Source: Chloroflexota bacterium
GTDB taxonomy: Bacteria; Chloroflexota; Anaerolineae; UBA4142
Length of the DNA: 5,449 nucleotides
Direction: 5' to 3'
Assembly (NCBI GenBank): GCA_023380675.1
Contig: JAMCRS010000026.1
Span: 3,310 to 8,758 of the forward strand
The notes below the pieces were generated by a model that worked only from the letters and a program-made list of their open reading frames with translations, did no database searches and had not been told where the DNA came from. The position numbers and the translations under genes are program-made. Shown here piece by piece: positions 1-5,449 of this stretch (position 1 is its first letter; each line of letters opens with the position of its first letter).

Positions 1-718
1 TGAGCCATCCCATCGAGCGGAGTACGGTCGTCACGGTCTGACTTTCCATGTAGTTGGCCGATTTGGAAGCGGCCAGCTTTGGCAAGCGCCGTTCCACCTC
101 CTGGATTACGTTTGGCGTCATCGCGGGACGTTGGACCTGAAGCTGATAGTACGTTACCTGGTCCGGTTTGCCGAGGACCTTTTGTGCGTCCTTGAGCGAG
201 ATGACCGCGCCGTTTTCCTCGAATCCCGAGCCCGTCTCGTAGACGCCGACGATGCGGAATGACGACTCCCGGATCCGGTAGTTGTCGCCCAGCTTCTTGT
301 TCAGATTCCGCTGCGCCGCCCGGCCCAGCAGCATTTGGTGTGCGCCGCCGAGCGGCTGCCCCTCGACGATCTCAAAGTGGCGGATGGCGAACTCTTTCGG
401 ATCGAGGCCCAAAACGACAAAGAAGGGCGTATCCGGCGTGGACCCGAGTCCGAACAGCGCGCCCGAGATCGCTTTGACGCCGGGAATGGCCGCGAGCTGC
501 GATCCTTGGAGGGCGTCGACGGAGGAAAAGAGAATGTCCGACGCATCGCTCTGCGTGACGATCACGTCCGCACCGCTCGACGTCAGTATCGTGCTGAACG
601 AATTGAGATACCCTTCGGCAAAGCCGCCGAGCGCGACCAGCGCCGCTACGCCGATGGCGATGCCGCAGAGGGTGATTAAGGTGCGCGCCCTCCGCCGAAG
701 AAGGTTTTTCAGGATCAT
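1..718 (-). CDS. ABC transporter permease, MacB/FtsX type, N-terminal part (runs off window)
   Basis: This is the first 239 residues of an inner-membrane permease of the MacB/LolC/FtsX-like class, which couples a cytoplasmic ATPase to a large extracytoplasmic domain. The protein opens with a basic stretch (MILKNLLRRRARTL) and one hydrophobic helix at about residues 13-36. A MacB periplasmic-core-like domain follows. Supporting motifs are VKAISGALFG near 81-90, the LLGRAAQRNL-KKLGD segment at about 130-144, and FRIVGVYETGSGFEENGAV at about 154-172. The three C-terminal helices expected in this family would lie beyond base 1. The ATG at 718 is the only ATG after an in-frame TGA 33 bases upstream. 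Its ribosome site is weak: an AGGGA sits about 14 bases away, so initiation may be poor or depend on upstream translation. The partner ATPase is not in the window. The substrate cannot be told; MacB-like, lipoprotein-release and other type VII systems share this fold. Confidence 0.88.
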   Translation of the reverse strand, partial: MILKNLLRRRARTLITLCGIAIGVAALVALGGFAEGYLNSFSTILTSSGADVIVTQSDASDILFSSVDALQGSQLAAIPGVKAISGALFGLGSTPDTPFFVVLGLDPKEFAIRHFEIVEGQPLGGAHQMLLGRAAQRNLNKKLGDNYRIRESSFRIVGVYETGSGFEENGAVISLKDAQKVLGKPDQVTYYQLQVQRPAMTPNVIQEVERRLPKLAASKSANYMESQTVTTVLRSMGWL

Positions 719-752
719 GCGCGTGCCGTTATTCCCTGGCTTTGTGAATCAG

Positions 753-777
753 GTTGGCTGCCTTGAACAGCGTCAAC
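753..777 (-). repeat. Small stem-loop in the gap before the ABC permease gene
   Basis: GTTG/CAAC and GCTG/CAGC arms form an eight-pair stem with a two-base bulge and a seven-base loop. It lies in the 90-base gap between the four-helix membrane protein gene and the permease gene. No T-run follows on the minus strand, so it does not look like an intrinsic terminator. It could be an mRNA processing or stability element, or chance. Confidence 0.25.
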
Positions 778-808
778 CCGAGTTTGTGCCCGGGTGCTTG
801 ATGCGGCG

Positions 809-1276
809 TCAAGTCGTGACCGCGGGACCCTGCCTGCGAAGTGCAAAATACTTGCTCATCGCCGATAGAGCCGCAAACGGCCCCAGGATGACCTGAAAAG
901 CCAGGACGATCCTCCCAATGTCGTTCGTGACCCAGGCGAGGGCAAAGCGAATCCCTTCGGGCAAGACGTCTGCCAGGTGAGAGAACTCGAAGGGGAACAC
1001 GAGCAAGAGCTCCAGAGAGCCGATTGCCAAAGACAACCGGGCGGCCGCTTCCCACGGTCTCCCCGGGTTCCGATTGCCGCCGACAGCTCTGACAACTGGC
1101 GGCGCCAATGCCACGAGTATCGGGCCGTAAAGGCAGAGCATTTCTACCGGCCCGAACCGGTCAGTAAAATAGCCGGTGTTCAACCGTCGATGGATCGTGA
1201 AAAAGCCGAACAAGAAGGCCATTGCCGCTACGATCAACAGCTCCAGCCACCGAGCTGTCGCAGAGAGTTTTTCCAT
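809..1276 (-). CDS. Unrecognised four-helix integral membrane protein
   Basis: I do not recognise a family for this 155-residue protein. It has four hydrophobic segments at about residues 9-28, 43-66, 79-98 and 117-141, with short basic linkers (HRRLN near 29-33, RAVGGNRNPGRP near 63-74) and a short basic tail (ALRRQG), so it is probably a cytoplasmic-membrane protein. Notable residues are acidic or polar positions at helix edges (FPFEFSHLADVLPEG at about 94-108; WVTNDIGR at about 115-122). No catalytic or cofactor motif is visible. The ATG at 1276 is chosen because a GGGGGG run lies exactly six bases upstream; in-frame ATGs at 1282 and 1303 lack a spaced ribosome site but cannot be excluded and would add 2 or 9 residues. 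The gene begins 54 bases after the stop of the six-helix protein and is probably co-transcribed with it. Its role is unknown; as a neighbour of an ABC permease it could be an accessory membrane subunit, which is a guess. Confidence 0.8.
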   Translation of the reverse strand: MEKLSATARWLELLIVAAMAFLFGFFTIHRRLNTGYFTDRFGPVEMLCLYGPILVALAPPVVRAVGGNRNPGRPWEAAARLSLAIGSLELLLVFPFEFSHLADVLPEGIRFALAWVTNDIGRIVLAFQVILGPFAALSAMSKYFALRRQGPAVTT

Positions 1277-1282
1277 TTTCAT

Positions 1283-1288
1283 CCCCCC
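1283..1288 (-). promoter_or_regulatory. Ribosome binding site (G-run) fixing the start at 1276
   Basis: Six G residues on the minus strand end six bases before the ATG at 1276. G-runs can pair with the anti-Shine-Dalgarno CCUCC through a G-U wobble. The spacing matches the other genes here, which favours this start over the ATGs at 1282 and 1303. Confidence 0.5.
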
Positions 1289-1330
1289 GTTTGCATTAAC
1301 CATTCCGATTGCGTCTACTGGCGTGCCGTC

Positions 1331-2116
1331 TCACGGTGCATGGCGCGCCAGCTCGAACAACGTTCGCGCGGCGAGTATATCCCACGCCATGCTCAAGACC
1401 CCCCCGCACAGAGCAAGGATCAATGCGGCGTCGAACAGAGCCGGAACGAAGGAGGAGCAGACCTCAAAGCCCATCAAGAATGTAAAGGCCAGGATTCCGG
1501 CCCAGGCGGTCGCTCTTCCAAAGATGCGGCCCTGCAGCATGACGGCGCCCATGATGATGCCGGCAGCCTCTGAGAGAAAGAATGCCAAGAATGTCCCCGG
1601 CGTGTGGCTTTCCCCAACCGCGAGCATCGCCTGGCCCGCTGCGATCAGCGCAGCTCTCTGCGCCTCCGTCGTGGCGGCGGCGTACGCGTTGCTCAGCGCG
1701 AGCATGGAAAACGCCCTATTCGTCGCGTAGAAGACAGCGACGCTCATGACGGACACGATCAGCGCGAGCGCGGCGTACGGCGCATTGACTCGTCGATGGG
1801 CGCCGTAGAGCGCGACAAAGAGCGGGATCGCGAGCGCGGTGAGGATAATGTTCAGCAGGCCAAGGTTGCGCAGTCCCATGAACCCATTGTTCTGAAACGC
1901 CGTGAACCAATCGACGACGGTTACGTTGCTGGACGCAACACGTGCACCCCCCGGGAGAAACGTAATGAAGATCTCGGCCAGCCCCACCAGCACGGTCGCC
2001 AGCGCGGCCGCTCCGCCGAGTCGGTAGATGCTCTTCCAGCTGCTGTCTCCAGGTACGATGTCCGCTGCGTCAAGGCGTTCGTCAATTCCGACCGATGCGA
2101 GTCTCATCGCTTCCAT
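1331..2116 (-). CDS. Six-helix membrane protein, DUF4386-like
   Basis: This 261-residue protein has a soluble N-terminus of about 30 residues and then six hydrophobic segments at about 33-54, 84-104, 113-131, 175-194, 202-224 and 228-250. Features that recall DUF4386-type and related uncharacterised proteins are the WKSIYRLGG entry to the first helix (27-35), VVDWFTAFQNNGFMGLRNLGLLNI (67-90) before the second, YATNRAFSMLALSNAYAAATTEAQR (130-154) in a long loop, and the LFVALYGAHRRVN helix end. The family assignment is from memory of these patterns. The biochemical role of this group is not known to me. The start at 2116 is preceded by AAAGGAGA with six-base spacing. The open frame continues upstream to about 2491, but that part overlaps the small gene at 2199-2447 and has unprotein-like composition, so it is not coding. 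The gene lies 82 bases after that small gene and 54 bases before the next, consistent with one transcript. Confidence 0.85.
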   Translation of the reverse strand: MEAMRLASVGIDERLDAADIVPGDSSWKSIYRLGGAAALATVLVGLAEIFITFLPGGARVASSNVTVVDWFTAFQNNGFMGLRNLGLLNIILTALAIPLFVALYGAHRRVNAPYAALALIVSVMSVAVFYATNRAFSMLALSNAYAAATTEAQRAALIAAGQAMLAVGESHTPGTFLAFFLSEAAGIIMGAVMLQGRIFGRATAWAGILAFTFLMGFEVCSSFVPALFDAALILALCGGVLSMAWDILAARTLFELARHAP

Positions 2117-2122
2117 TACAAA

Positions 2123-2130
2123 TCTCCTTT
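2123..2130 (-). promoter_or_regulatory. Strong ribosome binding site for the six-helix protein
   Basis: AAAGGAGA on the minus strand ends six bases before the ATG at 2116. It is the closest match to the consensus in the window and decides this start against the longer open frame reaching 2491. Confidence 0.8.
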
Positions 2131-2198
2131 GTTTGTGAACACTTGCATTGGGAAGGGCTTGCCGCGGCCTGGATAAACAGTCTCTATTCTTAAACTCT

Positions 2199-2447
2199 TC
2201 ACTTGGCCTGCGAATCGTGCGCGCCGCGTTCGACGGAAAGCAGCACGATGCCGAGCCCGTGGAGGTGCCGGATGAGGCCGACCAGCCCGGCCTGGTCCGT
2301 GACGATTCCCGACAACTCGGATATCGTCCGCCCGTCCTCTTGCGACGCGCTCGCGATATCGACCGGCCCGAACCAGTCGACCAAGCTCTTATCGATACTG
2401 CCGCCGATCCGGATGACGTACGGCGCACGCTCTTGTAGGTGTGGCAT
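2199..2447 (-). CDS. Small conserved-looking alpha/beta protein of unknown function
   Basis: This 82-residue protein lacks a signal peptide or membrane segment, so it is probably cytoplasmic. The predicted order is a beta strand (APYVIRIGGSI, about 8-18), an aromatic patch (DWFGPVDIAS), a polar turn (QEDGRTISELSG), then helix and strand in DQAGLVGLIRHLHGLGIVLLSVER. The pattern DQA-L-GL--L--LG--LLSV matches, from memory, a family of small hypothetical proteins found beside LuxR-type regulators, in which an N-terminal xxRxxGxID...WF segment is also usual. A beta-alpha-beta fold with a binding or regulatory role is possible, but no function is established. The ATG at 2447 has GGGGAGG six bases upstream; the frame is open to an ATG at 2507, but that start has no ribosome site and would add a poorly conserved-looking basic segment. 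It lies 123 bases after the regulator's stop and 82 bases before the membrane protein gene. Confidence 0.82.
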   Translation of the reverse strand: MPHLQERAPYVIRIGGSIDKSLVDWFGPVDIASASQEDGRTISELSGIVTDQAGLVGLIRHLHGLGIVLLSVERGAHDSQAK

Positions 2448-2453
2448 GACGGG

Positions 2454-2460
2454 CCTCCCC
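2454..2460 (-). promoter_or_regulatory. Ribosome binding site for the small protein
   Basis: GGGGAGG on the minus strand ends six bases before the ATG at 2447. It decides the 82-residue start against the 102-residue version starting at 2507. Confidence 0.75.
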
Positions 2461-2497
2461 ACGCGATAGGATAGCGCAAAGCGGCGTTCAAGTGACC

Positions 2498-2509
2498 ACA
2501 TGAACATGT
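2498..2509. repeat. Short palindrome between the regulator and the small gene
   Basis: ACATG-AA-CATGT is a perfect five-base dyad with a two-base centre, lying about 50 bases upstream of the small gene's start. It is short enough to be chance but is placed where a dimeric regulator could bind. No convincing promoter elements were found beside it. Confidence 0.25.
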
Positions 2510-2570
2510 AGGCTTGGGGAGCGAAATATGTAGTTTCCCGGGGGTTGCGTGCGGGGGCGTGCGTGCCGGG

Positions 2571-4835
2571 TTAGTCGAGCAGCCTTAGTGACCTTGCCTT
2601 GTCGACGGCTGCCGAGCGTTTGCCGACCCCCAGCTTGCCGTAAATGCCTTTCACGTGAAATCGAACGGTGTTGACCGTTACCGCGAGCTGCTGACCGACC
2701 TGCTCGTACGTCAACCCTTGTGCCATGAGCCGCAGCACTTGCAGTTCGCGCCGACTCAGAGACTCCACCATCTCGTTTGCTTCTGTGCACTCGGATCGAT
2801 TCGGCTGGCAGGCTGTTCCCTTTTCGCCAGGACGGCCCATCTCTCCGGCAGGAAACGCATTCAGCAATTTTCGAGCGTACGCGATGAGCCGTTCAGGCGC
2901 GCCCGGGCGGCCCGCGACTGCGTTCAACAGCGGGATCACGTCCGTCCCCTCTTCCAGGAACAGCCGGACATAGCCCTCTGGTTCCGCCAGATCCAGCGCC
3001 CGCTCGAAGCATTCGAGCGCCGACGGGACCCCGCTCTCCCGGCTGCGCGTTAGAGCCAGCGCCCTCAGCAAGTAGACCTCGATCAGCCGGCCGCGCCTCC
3101 CGGCCGGCTCTGCCGTAGCCTCGAGCTTGTCCAGCATCTCTCTCGCCCGCTCTGTCTCGCCCAGTGCGAGCAGCGCTCGAATGGCCATGGCCTGCAAGTC
3201 TTCGACTACCAAGGGAGCAAGCCGACCGGACCCTTGCCCGGCACTGAGCAGCCTGAAGAGAGGCGACGCGAGACGAGCGACCTCGTCGACGTCGCCCAGC
3301 GCGCGGCGGAGCACTAGGTGACGGGCGGAGACCGTAGGGTCCGCGCCGGCCTGAAAGTTCCGCGCAAGACGGAGCTGTTCCAGGGCGCCCTCCAGGTCTC
3401 CCTTCGCTTGACGCAGACGCGCGCCAATTGCGTATCCCGTTGAAACTCCAGCGAGACCTCCCTGTTCGCACAGTTCCATCCCCTTGCTCAGATGGTCCTC
3501 TGCGGCCTCCAGATCGTTCCATTCCAGATGAATGCCGGCTAGGCCGATGTGGCCTTGACCTGCCGGGTAAAATATCTTTTGTCTCGCTTGCCGACCCATA
3601 TCGACGATCGATTGACAATACCGGGCTGCCTCGTGGAGGCGGCCGTAGTTGCACAGTCCCATCGCCATCACCATCGTCGTGTGCGCGGCCAGGCTGTAAT
3701 ATCCGGCGGCTTGCGCGAGACGAAGGCATTCGGCGTACGCCCGCTCCCCTTGCTCCACCTGGCCCTCCAGCCAGAAGGCGATCGCGAGCGCAGAATGGGC
3801 ACGCGCACGCGAGGCCAGATCACTTTCAGGAAGAGAGTCCAAGGCCTCTTCGGCCAGCCGGATTGCCCTTTTCGTGTTCCCCGTCAGAGCCACAAAGCGG
3901 CACAGTACCACCATCAACTCGCGGCGCAGCTTGTCGTTTTCGGATGACGGAGGCAGGTCTCTCAACAAGTTCTCGTCTGCTTGCAGGGCCCGTTCAGACA
4001 GGTCCGATTTCCCTTGCATGAGGTCGATCCACAGCCGGTAAATGCTCAGGCGTGGATGAAGGCGAAAGGATTCCTCTGGCACCGCGTCCAGCCAATTCCG
4101 CAGAGCGCTCGCCCGGCCGGCAAACATCATGCCGCGGGCCGCTTGCTCCACCAGGGCAATGGCTCTCTCGTAATCCTTGCCTTGGAACGCGTGACGGACC
4201 GCCTCGTCGAGCAGGCCGTTCTGCGCCAGCCACTCGCTCGCACGGCAGTGCAAGCGCTGGATCGCCTCGACGGGGAAGGTCTGCCGCAGCCGGTTGGTCA
4301 GCAGATCGGCGAACAGATGATGATAGCGGTACCAGTGCTGCTCGTCGTCCATCGGGACGAGGAAAAGGTTCGCGGTGAACAGTCTCTCGAGCAAGGCGGC
4401 GCTGTCGCTTCGGCCGGTGACCGCATCACACAGATCGCCGGTCAGCTTGTCCAGGATCGATGTCGCCAAAAGGAAATCTGTCGTCTCGGACGGCTGCCGG
4501 CCGAGGACTTGTTCCGTGAGGTAGCTCAAGATATAGCGGTGGCTCCCGCTGAGCCCGGCGATAAATCCGGCCGGGTCGGTCCGGTCGCGCATCGACAGGC
4601 CTGCAAGCTGTAGTCCGACCACCCAGCCTTCAGTCCGATCTTCCAGCGCGGCGACGTCGCCTTCGTCGAGCGCCAGACCCATCAGTCCATTCAAAAAACG
4701 GTCCGCCTCCTCCCGCGTGAAACGCAAATCGGCGGCGCGGATCTCCGTCATCGCGTTGTTGGCCCGGAGTCGCGCCAGCGGAAGCGGAGGATCTTCGCGG
4801 GTCACCAGGACGAGGTGCATGTTCCCGAGTCGCAT
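2571..4835 (-). CDS. MalT-type LuxR-family regulator, C-terminal 754 residues (gene split by frameshift)
   Basis: This is the larger part of a STAND-class transcription regulator of the MalT/LuxR type: an ATP-dependent activator with a sensor of helical repeats and a C-terminal DNA-binding domain. Genuine homology begins at residue 5 (NMHLVLVTREDPPLPLARLR), the strand after Walker B in the ATPase domain. It continues through the TEGWVVGLQLAGLSM helix (68-82) and the WYRYHHLFADLL motif (168-179). TPR-like helical repeats occupy about 255-640 (for example ALNLAEEAL-like and ALALGETERAREML segments). The C-terminal 65 residues form a LuxR-type helix-turn-helix: LSRRELQVLRLMAQGL, then TVNTVRFHVKGIYGKLGV and AVDKARSLRLL. 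The first residues, MRLG, are probably read out of frame. The P-loop is absent from this piece and lies in the overlapping frame upstream. An AAGGTG seven bases before the ATG at 4835 could permit internal initiation of a product lacking Walker A and B. The regulator's ligand is unknown; it probably acts on the genes downstream, by position only. Confidence 0.9.
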   Translation of the reverse strand: MRLGNMHLVLVTREDPPLPLARLRANNAMTEIRAADLRFTREEADRFLNGLMGLALDEGDVAALEDRTEGWVVGLQLAGLSMRDRTDPAGFIAGLSGSHRYILSYLTEQVLGRQPSETTDFLLATSILDKLTGDLCDAVTGRSDSAALLERLFTANLFLVPMDDEQHWYRYHHLFADLLTNRLRQTFPVEAIQRLHCRASEWLAQNGLLDEAVRHAFQGKDYERAIALVEQAARGMMFAGRASALRNWLDAVPEESFRLHPRLSIYRLWIDLMQGKSDLSERALQADENLLRDLPPSSENDKLRRELMVVLCRFVALTGNTKRAIRLAEEALDSLPESDLASRARAHSALAIAFWLEGQVEQGERAYAECLRLAQAAGYYSLAAHTTMVMAMGLCNYGRLHEAARYCQSIVDMGRQARQKIFYPAGQGHIGLAGIHLEWNDLEAAEDHLSKGMELCEQGGLAGVSTGYAIGARLRQAKGDLEGALEQLRLARNFQAGADPTVSARHLVLRRALGDVDEVARLASPLFRLLSAGQGSGRLAPLVVEDLQAMAIRALLALGETERAREMLDKLEATAEPAGRRGRLIEVYLLRALALTRSRESGVPSALECFERALDLAEPEGYVRLFLEEGTDVIPLLNAVAGRPGAPERLIAYARKLLNAFPAGEMGRPGEKGTACQPNRSECTEANEMVESLSRRELQVLRLMAQGLTYEQVGQQLAVTVNTVRFHVKGIYGKLGVGKRSAAVDKARSLRLLD

Positions 4836-5301
4836 TGTTCAGCACCTTTTCCAGCGTCTTGAGTATGGCGCTGTCCTGGATCACCTGAAAATCGTCCAGC
4901 ACCAGGACGAACTCACGGTCCGACTTGGAGATGTCGTTGAGCAAGATCGTGGCGAGGGATTCGAGCGGGGGGCGCTGTCCCGCCGGCGCTGACAAGACCT
5001 CTTCCGCCTCGAGGCCGAGGCTGGGGTCCGCTCTTTGCAGCGCGGCAACGAAGTAGTGAAAGAACCGGCCGGGGTCGTCGTCCGCCGGCTCCAGCGAGAG
5101 CCAGGAAACCGGCCGATCGAGAAGGTGCACCCACTCGCTGGCGCAAGTGGTCTTGCCAAAGCCGGCCGGCGCCGAGATGAGGGTAAGGGCGCGCCCGGCG
5201 GCGAGGCCTTCGTTCAGGCGCGCGACGAGTCGCGATCGCTCGACGCGCTTGGGGGGTGGAGAGGGCAGAAATAGCTTTGTCTCCAGGAGCCCTGGTTTCA
5301 C
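4630..5301 (-). CDS. MalT-type LuxR-family regulator, N-terminal ATPase portion (frameshifted)
   Basis: This frame encodes the N-terminus of the same regulator. Real homology covers residues 1-159: LLETKLFLPSPPPKRVERSRL (5-25) is the usual family opening, APAGFGKTT (45-53) is the Walker A loop with K50 and T51 for nucleotide binding, WLSLEPADDDPGRFFHYFVAALQ (67-89) is the typical following segment, and FVLVLDDFQVI (131-141) is Walker B. After about position 4827 the frame drifts into Arg/Gly-rich residues and stops at 4630; that tail is not real protein. The GTG at 5301 is chosen because AAGGAG sits exactly six bases upstream and family members begin near this point; an in-frame GTG at 5337 would add 12 residues with no good ribosome site. 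Deleting one base at 4824-4826 joins this frame to the C-terminal part as a 909-residue protein. As sequenced, the gene would make a truncated ATPase fragment without repeats or DNA-binding domain, unless the shift is an error. Confidence 0.85.
   Translation of the reverse strand: MKPGLLETKLFLPSPPPKRVERSRLVARLNEGLAAGRALTLISAPAGFGKTTCASEWVHLLDRPVSWLSLEPADDDPGRFFHYFVAALQRADPSLGLEAEEVLSAPAGQRPPLESLATILLNDISKSDREFVLVLDDFQVIQDSAILKTLEKVLNNATREHAPRPGDPRRSSASAGATPGQQRDDGDPRRRFAFHAGGGGPFFEWTDGSGARRRRRRRAGRSD
4824..4826 (-). other. Frameshift site splitting the LuxR regulator gene
   Basis: The minus strand reads CTCGGGAAC here. With GG instead of GGG the two frames join as ...LNNATRNMHLVLVTRED.... 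That gives 16 residues from the I of AILKTL to the M of MHLV, the same spacing I recall for intact family members. A net one-base insertion (or two-base loss) is therefore indicated, located between Walker B and the next conserved strand. The exact base is uncertain by several positions. Whether it is a real mutation or a sequencing or assembly error cannot be decided from one sequence. Confidence 0.8.
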
Positions 5302-5307
5302 AAGACG

Positions 5308-5313
5308 CTCCTT
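5308..5313 (-). promoter_or_regulatory. Ribosome binding site for the LuxR regulator (GTG start at 5301)
   Basis: AAGGAG on the minus strand is separated by six bases from a GTG at 5301. This favours 5301 over the in-frame GTG at 5337 as the true start. Confidence 0.7.
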
Positions 5314-5366
5314 CCGCGATCCCGGCTTGACGAGCACTCACAAGCGATGGTCACATAAGACGAGAG

Positions 5367-5414
5367 AACCGCCGTGTCGGCCGCGGCCGTCGCCGGCGGT
5401 CGAGACACGCGGTT
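5367..5414 (-). repeat. GC-rich dyad in the regulator's leader or operator region
   Basis: The arms AACCGCCGTGTC (5367-5378) and GACACGCGGTT (5404-5414) are complementary with one bulged base. Two smaller palindromes lie inside, GGCCGCGGCC (5379-5388) and CGCCGGCG (5391-5398). The left arm also carries ACCGCCG (5368-5374), which can pair perfectly with CGGCGGT (5394-5400), so two alternative structures compete. The dyad starts almost at the predicted transcription start, so it could be an operator or a structured 5' leader. No T-run follows on the minus strand, so it is not a simple terminator of an upstream gene. Confidence 0.5.
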
Positions 5415-5422
5415 CACTTTCA

Positions 5423-5449
5423 ATTATACCGCCGACGCAGGAAAAGCAA
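5423..5449 (-). promoter_or_regulatory. Candidate sigma-70-type promoter for the regulator operon
   Basis: A perfect TATAAT -10 box occupies 5423-5428, with TTGCTT (5444-5449) as a possible -35. The spacer is 15 bases, shorter than the usual 17, and the -35 touches the window edge, so a better one could lie outside. The predicted start is near 5416, giving a leader of roughly 115 bases to the GTG at 5301, which holds the dyad at 5367-5414. Confidence 0.5.

Noticed and set aside
740..777. Promoter before the ABC permease gene, using TTGACG as a -35 box
   Set aside because: No acceptable -10 box lies 16-18 bases downstream; the nearest candidates match only half of TATAAT.
282..896. Plus-strand open frame of about 204 codons antisense to the ABC permease
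   Set aside because: The minus strand carries a clear permease with family motifs, and the plus-strand translation shows no domain.
1604..2176. Plus-strand open frame of about 190 codons opposite the six-helix protein
   Set aside because: It is rich in Arg, Asp and Glu without motifs, as expected for the reverse of a GC-rich membrane gene.
2462..2490. Promoter before the small gene, using TTGAAC as a -35 box
   Set aside because: The -10 at proper spacing would be TATCGC, and the resulting start would fall in the ribosome binding site.
2117..2491. N-terminal extension of the six-helix protein, reading open to about 2491
   Set aside because: It overlaps the small gene in another frame, has Arg/Ser-rich unprotein-like composition, and the AAAGGAGA site at 2123-2130 places the start at 2116.
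2515..2570. Intrinsic terminator after the regulator gene
   Set aside because: CCCGG/CCGGG arms are only five pairs with a loop over 20 bases, and no T-run follows on the minus strand.
3981..4613. Plus-strand open frame of about 210 codons opposite the LuxR regulator
   Set aside because: The opposite strand has continuous family homology here; no ribosome site or domain supports this frame.
4824..4826. Programmed ribosomal frameshifting as the explanation for the split regulator gene
   Set aside because: No slippery heptamer, stimulatory structure or Shine-Dalgarno placed for frameshifting was recognised, and MalT-type regulators are not known to use recoding.

Overview
The window is bacterial, GC-rich by eye, and compact. 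Every gene I can support lies on the minus strand, so the order of transcription runs from high to low coordinates. The taxon cannot be fixed from the sequence. A large MalT-like LuxR-family (STAND) regulator next to small membrane proteins, with Shine-Dalgarno-led genes, is a layout I associate with Chloroflexota-like or other soil and sediment bacteria; that is an impression, not a result.

In transcription order: a promoter-like region with a GC-rich dyad (5367-5449); a very large MalT-type LuxR regulator (5301 to 2571) split by a one-base frameshift near 4824-4826; a small soluble alpha/beta protein (2447-2199); a six-helix membrane protein resembling the DUF4386 group (2116-1331); an unrecognised four-helix membrane protein (1276-809); and the N-terminal 239 residues of a MacB/FtsX-type ABC transporter permease that leaves the window at base 1. 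No RNA genes, CRISPR arrays or mobile elements were seen, and no gap between genes exceeds about 125 bases.

Four of the five starts are fixed by a purine-rich ribosome binding site ending exactly six bases before the start codon. The regulator's C-terminal DNA-binding domain and central helical repeats are intact. Its ATPase domain is interrupted between the Walker B strand and the following conserved strand. Removing one G from a GGG triplet (minus strand) rejoins the frames into a continuous 909-residue protein with family-typical spacing.

The shared strand and short gaps (about 54 to 124 bases) suggest that the regulator and the four downstream genes form one transcription unit or a regulator-plus-targets cassette. 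A plausible reading is that the regulator controls a membrane or efflux module. This is inferred from position only. No convincing intrinsic terminator was found between the genes.
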